NCBI RefSeq assembly: GCF_003056725.1
Contig: NZ_QBKZ01000001.1
Location: 85,001 to 139,795 of the forward strand
Direction of reading: 5' to 3'
Source: Mangrovicoccus ximenensis
GTDB lineage: Bacteria; Pseudomonadota; Alphaproteobacteria; Rhodobacterales; Rhodobacteraceae
Length of the DNA: 54,795 bases
The stretch's first letter is position 1, and each line of letters opens with the position of its first letter. The notes under the pieces were generated by a model that worked only from the letters and a program-made list of their open reading frames with translations, searched no databases and was not told where the DNA came from. Positions 8,220 to 17,144 of the stretch are shown piece after piece. Made by a program: the position numbers and the translations under genes.

Positions 8220-8640
8220 ATCGGCGGCACCACCGCCATGTCGGGCGCGGGGCTCTGGGTGCCGGGCAACCATCTTGCCGTGGCCTCTGGCCTGCAGGAC
8301 AGCGCAGAGGAGGCCGCCGCCTATCTGGCCGCTGCCGCGCCGCCGGGCTGGGCGGAGACCGAAGCCCCCCGCTGGCATGCCATGGCGGAGGCTGCGCCGC
8401 GGATGCTGCGCTTCCTCGAAGAGGCGACGCCGCTCAGATTTGCGCTTTCGGATGACAGCGATCCCTATCCGGACCTGCCGGGCGGAAAATCCCGCGGGCG
8501 GATGGTCTCGACCCGGCCGCTGCGCAAGCTGCGCGCGCCCGATCTGCAGCCGCCGCATGTGCCGCATGTCTTCACCTATCAGGAACCCCGCGCCCTCGAT
8601 CCCTGGCACCGCCCGGCCCGCCGTCCGGCGCATGGCCGCG
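8220..8640 (+). pseudogene. FAD-binding dehydrogenase (3-ketosteroid/fumarate reductase type), fragment
   Basis: TTAMSGAGLWVPGNHLAVAS, followed by DSAEEAAAYLAAAAPP, RMLRFLEEATPLRF and DPYPDLPGGKSRGRMVSTRP, follows the start of the substrate domain of FAD_binding_2 flavoproteins (S-GG-x-x-W-P-x-N, then DSxxEAxxYL). These oxidise or reduce steroid-like or small C-C double bonds. The N-terminal GxGxxG is missing. Another piece of such an enzyme lies at 24250-24685. Confidence 0.7.
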
Positions 8641-9044
8641 ATCATGCGCCCGCGCCGGATTTCGCGCACCCCGACGGTGCGCCGCCCCGCTGGCCCCGCG
8701 GACCGGCCTTGCCCGTGTCCCGCCATCGTCCCGCCCTGAAAAGCGGAAGGCCATAACGGAGGACTGTCTCCGGCGGCCTCCGGGACCAGCGGCATCGCGC
8801 CTTTCCGATGACAGGCGGCGATCAGGTGGCGGGCAGCTCCGCCTCGCGCATTCCAGAACGGCGCCGCAGTCTCTTGCCTTGCGACCCCGGAAGCGGGAGG
8901 CGGCCATTCGCGCAGGCATCCGGCTCCGGCAGGACCGGATGCCTGCCGCCGCCCGCCGCCGACAGAGCCGGACGCAAGGGCGATAGCCCGGCGCGCGGTG
9001 CCGACCGCGTCTCAGGTCCATGCCACATAGAGCGTTCCTTGAGC
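8641..9044. other. GC-rich block without recognisable gene
   Basis: About 400 bp. Several long open frames exist on both strands but none shows a domain, and the sequence is rich in CCGG/CGGAAG words. No tRNA, terminator or IS end found. Confidence 0.35.
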
Positions 9045-9425
9045 GCGTCATGCGCCAGCCGGTGATCGCGGCGCGGGCGCCGGGGCGGACCTGCACGGCG
9101 TCGCGCGACAGGAGGTCGACGGCGATCTCCAGATTGGCGAGGTCGCCGATTTCGAGGATCGGCGTGCCGGGCAGCACCACCTGCTCGTCCTCGGTCGCCA
9201 CCCGCAGGATGCGGCCCGAGACCGGCGTGACGATCTCGGTGCAGCAGCTGGCGGCGGCATGGCCGTTGCCCTCGGCCAGGAGCGCCCGGGCGCTGTCGAG
9301 CTTGCGCTCCTGCACCGACAGGTTGGCATGGGCGCTTTCCACCGCGGCGGCGGCGGTGCGCTGTTCCAGAACGGCATTGTCGAGCACCTGCGCCGGGATC
9401 GCGGCGCGGTCGAAAAGCCGCTGCG
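9045..9425 (-). pseudogene. HlyD/RND efflux membrane-fusion protein, internal fragment
   Basis: The first part, QVLDNAVLEQRTAAAAVESA followed by ANLSVQERKLDSARALLAEG, is the alpha-helical hairpin. TEIVTPVSGRILRVATEDEQ and VVLPGTPILEIGDLANLEIA follow, the second half of the lipoyl (biotinyl-like) domain, and then VDLLSRDAVQVRPGARAAI, the beta-barrel. This is the periplasmic adaptor of a tripartite efflux pump. Signal/TM N-terminus and C-terminus are missing. Confidence 0.8.
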
Positions 9426-9498
9426 CCCCCGAAGACAGGGACCATCGGCCATCCGCGGGGAGGCGCGGCCGCCGCGGCGGCGGGCCGGGGGCAGCCAG

Positions 9499-9828
9499 CT
9501 ACGGACCGGGCTCCGGCTGTGCCTCTTCCAGCGGATAGCCCCCGAGCTCCCAGCCATCGGTGCCGTCGGGAAACCAGTGCACCGCGGTGTAGCCGTAGCC
9601 CACCGCGCGCTTGGCGGCGTTCCAGGACATCCAGCAGTCCATCTGGCAGAAGATCACCAGCGGATGCGCATAGTCGCCGCCTGCCGCGCGCGACAGCCCC
9701 TCCCGCAGGTAGCGCTCGGTTTCGGGCGCCAGCGCGCCGTAGCCGGTATTGGGCAGCCAGATCGTGCCCGGCACCGAGGGCCGCGGCTGGTCGCGCCAGA
9801 TCGTGCCCTCGGGCAGGTTGGCCGGCTT
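9499..9828 (-). pseudogene. PQQ-dependent catabolism-associated CXXCW protein, C-terminal fragment
   Basis: About 109 residues with a natural stop. SVPGTIWLPNTGYGALAPET, LVIFCQMDCWMSWNAAKRAV and YGYTAVHWFPDGTDGWELGG show a rhodanese-like fold with C-x-x-x-C-W in the active loop. This family accompanies PQQ-dependent alcohol dehydrogenases in periplasmic oxidation of methanol or ethanol. The signal peptide region is missing. Confidence 0.75.
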
Positions 9829-9831
9829 CGG

Positions 9832-10205
9832 CCGCGATGCTGGCCCGCGACCGCGACGACCCGGCCCTGACCCTGGCGCGGGCCGAGGCGCTGCTCCGGC
9901 TCTGCCGCGACACCGGCATCCCGTTCTGGCAGCCCTATGGCAAGATCCTCGCCGGCTGGGCCATGGCGATGCAGGACGATCCGGCCGGCCTGGAGCGGCT
10001 GCAATCCGGCCTGGACGCCATCGGACAGATGGAGGTCCGGCTGATCCATCCCTACAATCTGGCGCTCCTTGCCGAAGCCGGCGCCCGGCATGGCCGGACA
10101 GCCGAGGGTCTGGGCCTGCTCGCCCGCGGATTGCGGCTGGCGCGCGCGACCGGCGAACGCTGGTACGAGGCGGAAATGCTGCGGCTCTGGGCGGAGCTGT
10201 CACTG
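9832..10205 (+). pseudogene. Adenylate cyclase/ATPase-associated TPR region, fragment
   Basis: About 125 residues of helical repeats: LARAEALLRLCRDTGIPFWQ, GKILAGWAMAMQDDPAGLER, NLALLAEAGARHGRTAEGL and ATGERWYEAEMLRLWAELSL. The ending G-E-R-x-Y-E-A-E-x-x-R is the hallmark of the C-terminal repeats of class III cyclase-AAA-TPR proteins. The cyclase and ATPase domains are not here. Confidence 0.65.
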
Positions 10206-10647
10206 AGGCTCGGACGCGGGTCCAGCGCCCGCCGCGCGCGGGATGGACGGGGGTGTCCGCTTGCCGGGACCGCAGCGGCCGCAGAGCATTGGGCATGCGG
10301 TGCTCCCATGCGTCCCGGGACGGGCCGCCCTCCGTCTCGTCCCGCCGTCTTCCGTCCCCGGAACGGCGCGGGGTTGGCGGCCTGCATCGCGGTCCAGCGG
10401 GACGGCCATTCCGCTGCGACCTCGGGAAGCCTGCCTCGCGCAGCGCCGTGCCATGGTCCATGGCCGCCTGCGCGCCGGAAATCGCGGCATATGCGTTTGC
10501 CATGCCGGAGGGTCTCGCGTCCGGCCAAGCCAATCCGAGGGGCAGGGACTTCCGCAAGCCGCTTCTGCCGGAGGAGGGTTGCGGTCCCGGTGCGGTGGCG
10601 GACCGGGACCGCCCAAGCGGTCCGCGTCCGGCGGGAGCCCTCGGGCT
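10206..10647. other. GC-rich block without recognisable gene
   Basis: About 440 bp, no domain on either strand. The words AGGGACTTCCGCAAGCC and similar suggest old non-coding or pseudogene DNA. Nothing else seen. Confidence 0.35.
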
Positions 10648-11010
10648 GCGCGCCAACCTGGCGAGGATTTCCGCCGCGGAGCTGACCGGGCGGCTGGCCG
10701 GGCAGGGCATCGAGACGCGGCCCGATCCGCGCAGCCCCGCAGCGCTGATCGCCGTGGGACGGCCGCGCGGGATCACCCAGCTGGCGGAGTATCACGACGG
10801 GCTCCTCGAGCTGCAGGATGCCGGATCGCAATGGATTTCCGACCTCGTGCCGCTGGAGCCGGGCCAGGCGCTTCTGGATTATTGCGCCGGGGGCGGCGGC
10901 AAGACGCTGGCCGTGGCGGCGCGGGTCAAGGGGCGGTTCCATGCCCATGACGCGCATCCGAAGCGGATGGCGGATCTGCCGGTGCGCGCGGAGCGGGCCG
11001 GGATCCGGGT
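10648..11010 (+). pseudogene. RsmB/NOP-type rRNA m5C methyltransferase, internal fragment
   Basis: The frame gives GLRANLARISAAELTGRL (recognition subdomain), EYHDGLLELQDAGSQWISDL, and the SAM-binding LLDYCAGGGGKTLAVAA, then HAHDAHPKRMADLPVRAERA. LDYCAGGGGKT is motif I of alphaproteobacterial RsmB-like enzymes, which methylate cytosine-5 of 16S rRNA. The catalytic cysteines (motifs IV and VI) are missing downstream of about 11010. Confidence 0.75.
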
Positions 11011-11029
11011 CGCGCTCTGTCCGCCCGGC

Positions 11030-11241
11030 TCCGCGCTGCCGGCCACCCGGCCGCGGGCGATCGCGGCGGTGACCAGCACGCCATGGGCGAGGCCGGGCAG
11101 ATCGTGCTCGGCGGCATAGGGGGCGCGGCCGGTGACCTTGAGCAGCCCCTCGGGACGGTCGAGCGGGCGGCCGATCACGCCCTGGCCGGTCTGGTCCAGA
11201 AGATGCGGCTGCGGGGCGTCCATGCGGAATTCGAGGGTCAT
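11030..11241 (-). pseudogene. Xanthine/aldehyde dehydrogenase Mo-cofactor subunit (YagR-like), N-terminal fragment
   Basis: From ATG 11241 the protein starts MTLEFRMDAPQPHLLDQTGQ and continues GVIGRPLDRPEGLLKVTGRA, APYAAEHDLPGLAHGVLV. Such proteins bind molybdopterin cytosine dinucleotide in periplasmic or cytoplasmic aldehyde/xanthine oxidoreductases. Its ATG overlaps the stop of the FAD subunit gene (ATGA), a natural operon junction kept inside one block. It is cut near 11030 after ~70 of ~730 residues. Confidence 0.7.
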
Positions 11242-11438
11242 GCGAAAGCCTCCGTGCGGTCGGTTCCGGTGCTGGCAGGGGCGGTGCCGGTCAGTTCGCG
11301 CAGCACCGCCTTCATCGTGCGTGCGAGCAGCGGCACCTTGAAGGCGTTGCCCTCCTCGGTCCGCGCGCCCGCGAGCACGATCCGCGCGGCTTCGTCGAAC
11401 AGCGCGTCCGCGGGCCGCGCGCCGGTCAGCAGCGCATC
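11238..11438 (-). pseudogene. Xanthine/aldehyde dehydrogenase FAD subunit (YagS-like), C-terminal fragment
   Basis: The last ~66 residues: ALFDEAARIVLAGARTEEGN, then AFKVPLLARTMKAVLRELTG. N-A-F-K-V-x-L-x-x-R is the usual CO-dehydrogenase flavoprotein C-terminal domain ending. Stop TGA overlaps the next start. With the downstream gene it forms the yagTSR-type operon order FAD subunit then Mo subunit. Confidence 0.65.
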
Positions 11439-11454
11439 TGCCTCTGCATCCCCC

Positions 11455-11857
11455 CGGCGCTGTGGCAGGCGGGATCGAGGCCGGGCGCCTCGAGCCGCGT
11501 GCCCATCAGATCGAGCGCGCCGCTGCCCGCGTCATGGCGGGCAGTGAACAGGTTGTTGCCGCCGATGAAGCCCGCGACGAAGGCGCTGGCCGGGGCGGCA
11601 TAGAGCTCGCGCGGGGTCGCGAGCTGCACGAGCCGGCCCTTGTCGAAGACCGCGATGCGGTCCGACATGGCATAGGCCTCCTCCTGGTCGTGGGTCACGT
11701 AGAGGAAGGTCACCCCGGTTTCGCGGTGCAGCCGCTTCAGTTCCTGCTGCATGGTTTCGCGCAGCGTCCGGTCGAGCGCCGAGAGCGGCTCGTCGAGCAG
11801 CATCAGGCGCGGCCCGAACGACAGCGCCCGCGCCAGCGCGACGCGCTGCTGCTGGCC
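11455..11857 (-). pseudogene. ABC transporter ATPase (PotA/phosphonate-type), C-terminal fragment
   Basis: Begins abruptly inside the ABC signature ([13 protein letters not shown]), then Walker [14 protein letters not shown]-loop [20 protein letters not shown] and the typical polyamine/iron/phosphonate continuation [20 protein letters not shown] followed by GFIGGNNLF. Walker A is missing. The upstream border coincides with the end of a 29-nt exact repeat shared with the ATPase fragment at 23405-23833. Confidence 0.8.
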
Positions 11858-11861
11858 CGCA

Positions 11862-12265
11862 GCTTCGCGGCCCGTGCGGGCGGCTCGGTCGGCATCGCCG
11901 CCTGCATCTGCCGCGCCCGCTGCGGCGCGGTGCGGATCAGCTCGGGGATCAGCTCGGCCTCGGGCAGGTTCTTCCAGTATTTCCGCGGCATCTCCGACGT
12001 CATCGCCGAGACCATCAGCCGGGCCGGGTTGAAGATATTTGCGAAATAGGTCCGCCACAGATCCTCGGCCGCGTCGGCGGGCGGCGGCGCGGCGCCGTCG
12101 GGTTCGGAAAAGCTGAGCTGCCCCGTCTCGAAGCGCGCGGTCAGATGCGGCGTGGCGATCACCCAGTCCATGTCGCCGAAGCGCCTGGCGAAAAACGGCG
12201 CGGCCGCCTCCGCGATCGGGTGATCCGGTTCGAACCAGGCGGCGAAGGCGCGGCGCGCCGCCCCG
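11862..12265 (-). pseudogene. DUF4130/TIGR03915 DNA-repair-type protein (UdgX-associated), internal fragment
   Basis: The frame gives [40 protein letters not shown] and [20 protein letters not shown]. This is the C-terminal part of the DUF4130 module that is often fused to, or next to, the uracil-DNA-binding UdgX domain in alphaproteobacteria. The N-terminal part and any glycosylase domain are missing. Known association is with DNA repair; a role here is inferred from family only. Confidence 0.65.
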
Positions 12266-12670
12266 GTGACGCTGGCCGTCGGCCGCCATGTCCGCGCGCC
12301 GCGGCGCTACCGCGGCCGGGAGGTCTTCGAGCTGCTCGCGGAGAGCGGCTTTCTGGAGGCCCTGCGCCCGGAACATGCCGACCCGGCTCATCTGATGGCG
12401 CTGCCCTCTTTGCAGCTCACCGGCTCCGGCGAGGGCGGGGCGCTTGGCCTCGACCGGTTGCAGGCCATGGGCCTGAAGATCGTCGGGCGGGCACTCGGAG
12501 CGGAGGGCGGGACCCTGCACCTCGATCCTGCGCTCGGCGCCGAAATCGACGCAGGCGAGCGGCGGCGGCGCAAGTTGCTGACCCATATCGAGACCCATCT
12601 GGCCGCAACCGGCAGCGCGCTGACTGCCGACCCAGGGGCCTGGTGCGCCCCGGAGCTGCCGCGCGTCGCG
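12264..12670 (+). pseudogene. Flavin-containing monooxygenase (CzcO-like), internal fragment
   Basis: [40 protein letters not shown] and [20 protein letters not shown] form the NAD(P)H-domain region of CzcO-like flavoproteins (V-T-x-A-V-G-R-H-x-R-x-P-R-x-Y-R-G-R). They use FAD and NADPH to oxygenate soft nucleophiles. The frame stays open to a stop at 12739, but the final R/S-rich 20-25 residues do not look like this family. Confidence 0.65.
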
Positions 12671-12774
12671 AAGCCGGGCGGCAACCGCCCGCGCCGCTCG
12701 CGCAGCCGGCGCCGCCCGGCCAAGGCCTCGGCTGCCTGATCGTCACTGGTCCATCCGGACAAAATGCACAGGGG

Positions 12775-12810
12775 GGGCAGGCTGCAAACGCAGCCTGCCC
12801 TTCGGCTTTT
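12775..12810. terminator. Rho-independent-type hairpin
   Basis: A perfect 11-bp stem GGGCAGGCTGC/GCAGCCTGCCC with loop AAAC (12775-12800), followed on the plus strand by TTCGGCTTTT. It lies in a non-coding region after the FMO fragment and could serve a gene no longer present. Confidence 0.6.
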
Positions 12811-13059
12811 CGGCAGGCAACCTGATCAGCGAACCCGCGTTCAATTCTGTCCCTTGCTCGATTTCGATGCAGGCCGCGCCGGGGCGGCGGCTATCTTTTC
12901 CGGCGCACGTTCAGACGGATAACCACGATGCAACAGACCCGTTTGGCGCCATGGCTGCCCAGGGCGGAACGGGAACGGTGCGGCGGCTGCGGGAACGGCG
13001 CCGACCTCCGGCGCCGCCTGCCGTCCAGGGACGTCAGGGGCAGCCTCCGCGCCGCTTGG
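12811..13059. other. Non-coding stretch
   Basis: Continuation of the gene-free block that starts at 12739. Nothing recognisable besides the hairpin before it. Confidence 0.35.
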
Positions 13060-13440
13060 AGACGGCTGCCCGCCGTCGCCGGTGCCGAAGCCGCGGAAGG
13101 CGAGGGAGAGCCGCCAGGGCGGCGCCCCGCCGGCGATCTGCGCGCTCCATTCCGCCATGCCGTAGCGGGCCAGCGCCATGTCGATGGCCGCGCAGAGCGC
13201 GATGCCGAGGACGAAATGCGCGTATGTTGCCGCGCGCGCGGCCCGCGCGACGCCCAAGGTGGCGGCCATGATCAGGAAGGCGGAGGACAGGCTCAGATAT
13301 GATGTGAGCACGATCCCGGCATCTTCCAGCCGCGGCGCGAGGCTGCGCGCGCCGTAGCCATAGGCATCGGCCATGTCGCGGAAAACCGAGACCCGCAGGC
13401 AGCAGACCAGCAGGAGCGGCACGATCCAGCGCAGCGGCGG
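13060..13440 (-). pseudogene. Integral membrane protein of unknown family, fragment
   Basis: Three hydrophobic segments: RWIVPLLLVCCLRVS, IVLTSYLSLSSAFLIMAATL and ATYAHFVLGIALCAAIDMAL, with the sequence ADAYGYGARSLAPRLED between the first two. I do not recognise the family. Joint to the hydrolase fragment upstream is near 13440. Confidence 0.4.
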
Positions 13441-13489
13441 CGCCCAGGCGGCAAGCAGCCTGCAGCCGCCGTCGGCCGCCCATCGACAT

Positions 13490-13890
13490 CGAGCCCGGCC
13501 GCCGCCGCAGCCTCGCGAAGCCGCGTGAGGTGCTGCACCGGCACCGACCGGTCGCCGAGCGCATAGGCGAGGAACAGCGGCACCTGCGGCACGCCATGGG
13601 GATGCGCCGCCAGCCCGACCGGCCAGGCATCGTAAAAGGCCTGCTTCTCGGCCGGCGGATAGTCCGGCTTGCCCTCCGGAAACTTGTGGTCCCGGTGATT
13701 GGCGTTGAGCGGCGCATAGCCGATCACCGCCCCGGCCGCCTGCGGTGCGTGGCAGGCCAGCACCCCCGCCAGATGCCCCCCCGAGGAAAGCCCGACGATG
13801 AAGAGCGGCAGCGGCGCCATCGCCCCGAGATGCCGCAAAGCCGCCAGCCCGTCCTGCAGCGCCGCCTCGGCAGGCCAGGCGCCGCCCCGC
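13490..13890 (-). pseudogene. Alpha/beta hydrolase (esterase/arylformamidase-like), fragment
   Basis: About 130 residues: LQDGLAALRHLGAMAPLPLF, then IVGLSSGGHLAGVLACHAP, the nucleophile elbow G-L-S-S-G-G-H. PQVPLFLAYALGDRSVPVQH supplies the acid-loop aspartate. The final catalytic histidine and the HGG oxyanion start are missing. Such proteins hydrolyse short esters or formylkynurenine; which, cannot be told. Confidence 0.65.
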
Positions 13891-13898
13891 GGGTGCCG

Positions 13899-14285
13899 TC
13901 AGGCGGTCGGCAGCGGCACCGGCCGGCCGCCTGCGCGCAGGCTGGCCTTCAGATCATGGGTGCGCAGCAGCTCCGGACGGCCGAGCGCCACCAGCAGCCA
14001 GTTGATCCCGTAGAACAGCAGCACGCCTCCGGCCTTGGTGAAGGACGTGCCCGGAAGGATCTCGCCGGCCTCGTAGCTGGCCTTGCAGGGCTCCAGCTCG
14101 GGCGCGGTCAGGTCGCGGCACATCAGCGGCCGCACCGGATGGGCGCGGCAGGCCTTGGTCCCGGGATCGAGCGCGGGGCAGGCGTCTTCGTGGAACGTGG
14201 CCGGCGGCAGTCCGGCGATTGCCTCCGCCACGGCGGCGATCTCGGCTTCGGTGGCCGAGACGCGCGGGACGAAGACGCAGCAGAA
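13899..14285 (-). pseudogene. YkgJ-type cysteine-cluster protein, C-terminal fragment
   Basis: Begins CFFCCVFVPRVSATEAEIAA and carries CPALDPGTKACRAHPVRPLM followed by CRDLTAPELEPC. This C-rich arrangement (C-C-x...C-x8-C-x7-C) is a zinc or iron-sulfur binding cluster of the CxxCxxCC/YkgJ family. Natural stop at 13899. Function of the family is poorly known; proteins of this type appear in metal handling and methylotrophy loci. Confidence 0.6.
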
Positions 14286-14299
14286 GAAGCAGCCTCGCT

Positions 14300-14715
14300 G
14301 CGCAGCGGCAGCGCAGCAACAATCCGGCGGGCATGGAGATGCCCGTCCGGCAAGGGCCGCGCGCCCTCGAGCCCCGGCCAGTCCGGCACCACCGAAGCCC
14401 CCGCCCCGCTTTTCACCAGTGCCGAAATCGCTTCCAGCCCGTCGAGCGCGCAGAGCCGCTGCGGCGCCAGCTCGCGATCCGCGAGATAGCGCTCGGCGAT
14501 GCGCCCGCCCCAGCTCTGCGGATCATAGGCGATCAGCGGCAGCCGGGCGAAGACCTCTTCCGGCGGCAGATCCTCCATGCCCGGCGGCGCCAGCAGCACG
14601 AGCGGTTCCTGGCGCAAGGGCAGGAACCGCATCTGCGCCGGGCTGTCGCCGGGCGGCGCCACGATCAGCGCGGCATCGATCCGCCCCTCCGCCAGCGCGG
14701 CGCGCCGCGCGGCCG
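14300..14715 (-). pseudogene. LysR-family regulator, effector-domain fragment
   Basis: About 138 residues of a periplasmic-binding-like effector domain: ALAEGRIDAALIVAPPGDSP, FLPLRQEPLVLLAPPGMEDL, ERYLADRELAPQRLCALDGL and ISALVKSGAGASVVPDWPGL. The pattern G-x-x-D-A-A-L and the late G-x-G-x-S-V-x-P-D are typical. The winged-helix DNA-binding part is missing, so the target is unknown. Confidence 0.75.
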
Positions 14716-14857
14716 CCGCGCCTCGATGGCCGCAAGGCTGCGCCTGGCCGAGGCCGCCGCCCGGATCTGACCACCACCACAACCCGGAACACAGGACTTC
14801 CCGGCGCCCGGCGCGGCGGGGACACGGCCGCGCTTTGCGGCAGACAAGGAGAACAGG

Positions 14858-15100
14858 ATGAATTTGGACGATCTTCGCCGCGCCCGGCAAGCGGCCCTCG
14901 ACAGCATGAACACAGCCTATGCCGCGCTCACCGCGCTCGAGGACAATGCCGAGGCCACGGACGAGCAAATTGCTGCCGCCCAGGCGGCCTTCGAAGCCGC
15001 GGATGCGGAGTTCAAGACGGCGGACACGCGGGTCAAGCGCGGCGAGACCGTCGAGCGCGCGGCCGCTGCGGCTGCCTCCGGCGGCGATCTCGGCGCACCG
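14858..15100 (+). pseudogene. HK97-type phage major capsid protein, N-terminal fragment
   Basis: ATG 14858 has the strong site AAGGAGAACAGG just upstream. The ~80 residues MNLDDLRRARQAALDSMNTA, then a long A/E/D-rich coiled coil (TDEQIAAAQAAFEAADAEFK), match the scaffolding delta-domain that precedes the capsid fold in HK97-like capsids. It may come from a prophage. It is cut before the protease site, near 15100; an open frame runs on for kilobases by chance. Confidence 0.5.
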
Positions 15101-15107
15101 GCGGCAC

Positions 15108-15520
15108 CCCCGGTCGCCGCATGCTCCGCGCTGCCGCCGCCCGGATCGGCGATCCGCGTGACCGTGCCCTTCAGCAGCACCACCGCCTGGGCGCGCTCCA
15201 CCGCCTGGAACAGCAGCCGCCGCTGCGCCAGGCCGGTCCTTGCCGCGCGCATTTCATGCGCCTCCGCCGGAAACAGCCGGGCGAATTCTCCCATATGCGG
15301 CGTCAGCACCACCCGCCGGTGCAGCATCGAGAACAGCCTCTCGGGATCGTCGGCAAAGACGGTCAGCGCATCGGCGTCGAGCACCGCGGCACGCCCCGTG
15401 CCCAGCACCGCCGAGACCAGCGCCCGGGTCCGTTCGCCGGTACCGAGACCCGGCCCGAGGCAGATCGCGTTGATCCGCGGATCGGCCAGCACGCCGCGCA
15501 GCGCCTCGGCATCGGCCAAA
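15108..15520 (-). pseudogene. nnrD: NAD(P)H-hydrate dehydratase, fragment
   Basis: DPRINAICLGPGLGTGERT, AAVLDADALTVFADDPERLF, RRVVLTPHMGEFARLFPAEA and AVVLLKGTVTRIADPGG show the ribokinase-like fold of the ADP-dependent dehydratase that repairs hydrated NAD(P)H. LTPHxGEF and the C-L-G-P-G-L-G phosphate loop are diagnostic. The final G-[GT]-G-D-x-L-[ST]-G motif and the epimerase half of fused NnrED proteins are missing. Confidence 0.8.
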
Positions 15521-15524
15521 GCGG

Positions 15525-15925
15525 CCCTCGAGCCGCGACAGTTCGGCGGCCTCGTCGGACAGGCGCTGCGCCAGTGCCGCGAATTCCGTGTCGGCATGCA
15601 GCCGCAGCGCCGCCGCCGCCAAATCCGGCGACAGCTCCAGCGACAGTTCGAGGGTGCGCACGGCCTCGGATTTCTCGGCCAGCGTCGCCTCGAGGTCGCG
15701 CAGCCGCTCGGCGAGCGCGTCGGTTTCGGTGACCAGCGCATCGTATTGCCCTGCCGAGATCAGCCCGGTCTGGCGCTGCAGGCGGGAAATCTCCGCGCGT
15801 GTGGCCTCCACCGAGGCCTGGTAGTCGCGGATCGCGGCGCCGGCCCCGGCCTCGCGGGTGGCGATCTCGTCGCTGCGCAGCGTGTCGATGCCGTCGAAGA
15901 AGGCCGCGAGCAGCGCCGCGGCGCG
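15525..15925 (-). pseudogene. Coiled-coil protein fragment, unknown
   Basis: About 133 residues with heptad-like pattern: AAFFDGIDTLRSDEIATREA, SVEATRAEISRLQRQTGLIS, LAERLRDLEATLAEKSEAVR and FAALAQRLSDEAAELSRLEG. It follows the AtpR fragment in the same frame, which may be chance. No family recognised. Confidence 0.4.
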
Positions 15926-16129
15926 GTCCAGCGGCAGCGCCCCGAGCTGCGCCAGTCCCGCGAGCACGGCCCCGAGCAGCGCCAGCCGCCCCGCCTGCAG
16001 GAGGACCGCCCGCCCGGCATGGGTCCCGCCGAGATACATCTGCGCGATCCGCCGGAGCGTCAGGAAATGCAGCAGCCCCGCGCCGAGACCGCAGGCGAAG
16101 CCGATAAGGGAGAGAAGCCAGTCCGTCAT
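15926..16129 (-). pseudogene. atpR: N-ATPase subunit AtpR, N-terminal fragment
   Basis: From ATG 16129: MTDWLLSLIGFACGLGAGLL, HFLTLRRIAQMYLGGTHAGR and RLALLGAVLAGLAQLGALP, two or three membrane helices. AtpR is the accessory membrane subunit of the Na+- or H+-pumping N-type ATPase (atpDCQRBEFAG). Its ATG overlaps the atpQ stop (ATGA). Cut near 15926, where the helix should continue. Confidence 0.65.
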
Positions 16130-16375
16130 TGCCGGTGCATCCATTTCCAGGCGGCGCGGAGCCCCAGCCCCGCGCCGATCATGATCGCGGGCGCGGTGAA
16201 GAACACCCCCGTGCCGAGCTGCCGGTCGGCGAAGCGGCCGAGCAGGATGCCCAGCAGGATCGGCGTGACCACCGCCCAGCCGAGAAAGCCGATCTGGCCG
16301 AAGCGGCGGCCCAGCGACGGCTCGGGCTCGTCCTCGCGCACCCGCCGCCACGGTTCCGCCGCTGCCGGATGGACC
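16126..16375 (-). pseudogene. atpQ: N-ATPase subunit AtpQ, C-terminal fragment
   Basis: About 80 residues ending EPSLGRRFGQIGFLGWAVVT, PILLGILLGRFADRQLGTGV, FFTAPAIMIGAGLGLRAAWK WMHRQ. This is the AtpQ/AtpI-like two-helix protein of N-ATPase operons. The frame is open upstream of the GTG at 16341, so the true start is lost at the joint near 16375. Another N-ATPase-like piece (gamma) is at 35952. Confidence 0.65.
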
Positions 16376-16474
16376 GGCCATCGCCCCGGGCATGTCCCGC
16401 GTCAGGCATGGGCGGCAGCCCCGATGCCTCGCCCGGGGACGGGCGGAACTGCCCCGCCTGTCCCGCGCTCCCGG
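16376..16474. other. Short non-coding stretch
   Basis: No gene; a hairpin-prone CCGGGG/CCCCGG region lies between the AtpQ piece and the RraA stop. Confidence 0.3.
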
Positions 16475-16757
16475 CTAGAACCAGACGGTCTGCGGCCCGT
16501 CGAGGATGTGGTCGATGGCCGAGAGCGAGGTCGCGCCCGCCTCCACAGAGGCCTCGGCTTCGGCCTCCAGCGTCCTGACGGTCTCGAGCGCCGCGATCAC
16601 CGCGTCGATGCGCTCGAAGGGCACGACCACCACGCCGTCGCGGTCGGCCACGATCATGTCGCCGGTCGCGACCTGGCGGCCGCCGATCATCAGCGGCTCG
16701 CCGACCTTGCCCGGTCCCTTGGCCGAGGGCGAGGCCGGGTTCAGCCCGGCGCCTTGA
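16475..16757 (-). pseudogene. RraA/HMG-aldolase-like protein, C-terminal fragment
   Basis: GLNPASPSAKGPGKVGEPLM, GGRQVATGDMIVADRDGVVV and VPFERIDAVIAALETVRTLE are the later conserved motifs of the RraA-like fold (V-x-x-G-D-x-x-x-A-D-x-D-G-V-V-V-x-P). In this group the activity may be 4-hydroxy-4-methyl-2-oxoglutarate aldolase or oxaloacetate decarboxylase. Natural stop at 16475; N-terminus missing. Confidence 0.75.
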
Positions 16758-17144
16758 CACCCGGTCCGAAATCCCGCGACCACCTCTCATGGTGCTGGCT
16801 GCCGTGCCGGAGCGGCTCTGCCGGCAGGGACGTGACGGATCGGCTGCGGCGCGGAACTGGCTTGCATCGGAGGATCGGCAACATGTGGCGTTCTGCGGGC
16901 GCAGCCGTGCTGTGGCGGGATTGCTTTTGCCGCTTCCTGCCGGGGGGCATGATCCGCTATCCTCCGGCCTCTCTCGGCCGGTGGCCGGCGCGCGGGATGC
17001 CCCGACGGCCGCTGCCGGCATCGCAAGAGGCGATGCTGCTCCGGCATCGCGCACCGGGAGCAAGGGAATGACCTCCCGCACCCATGTCGGGACCGATGCG
17101 CAGCTCCCGCGCGCCACTGCCGGGTGCGCCCGCATCCGCTGCCC
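16758..17144. other. GC-rich block without recognisable gene
   Basis: About 385 bp. No protein family or RNA seen. Slightly lower GC near 16860-16980. Confidence 0.35.

Noticed and set aside
7800..8640. Single protein with Hint, CaiB-like and FAD domains in one frame
   Set aside because: Each portion is truncated relative to its family and the shared frame is expected by chance one time in three per joint.
14858..17071. A 737-codon open frame that looks like a large protein
   Set aside because: It crosses at least five unrelated gene pieces, most of which are coded on the other strand; it is open only because of high GC.
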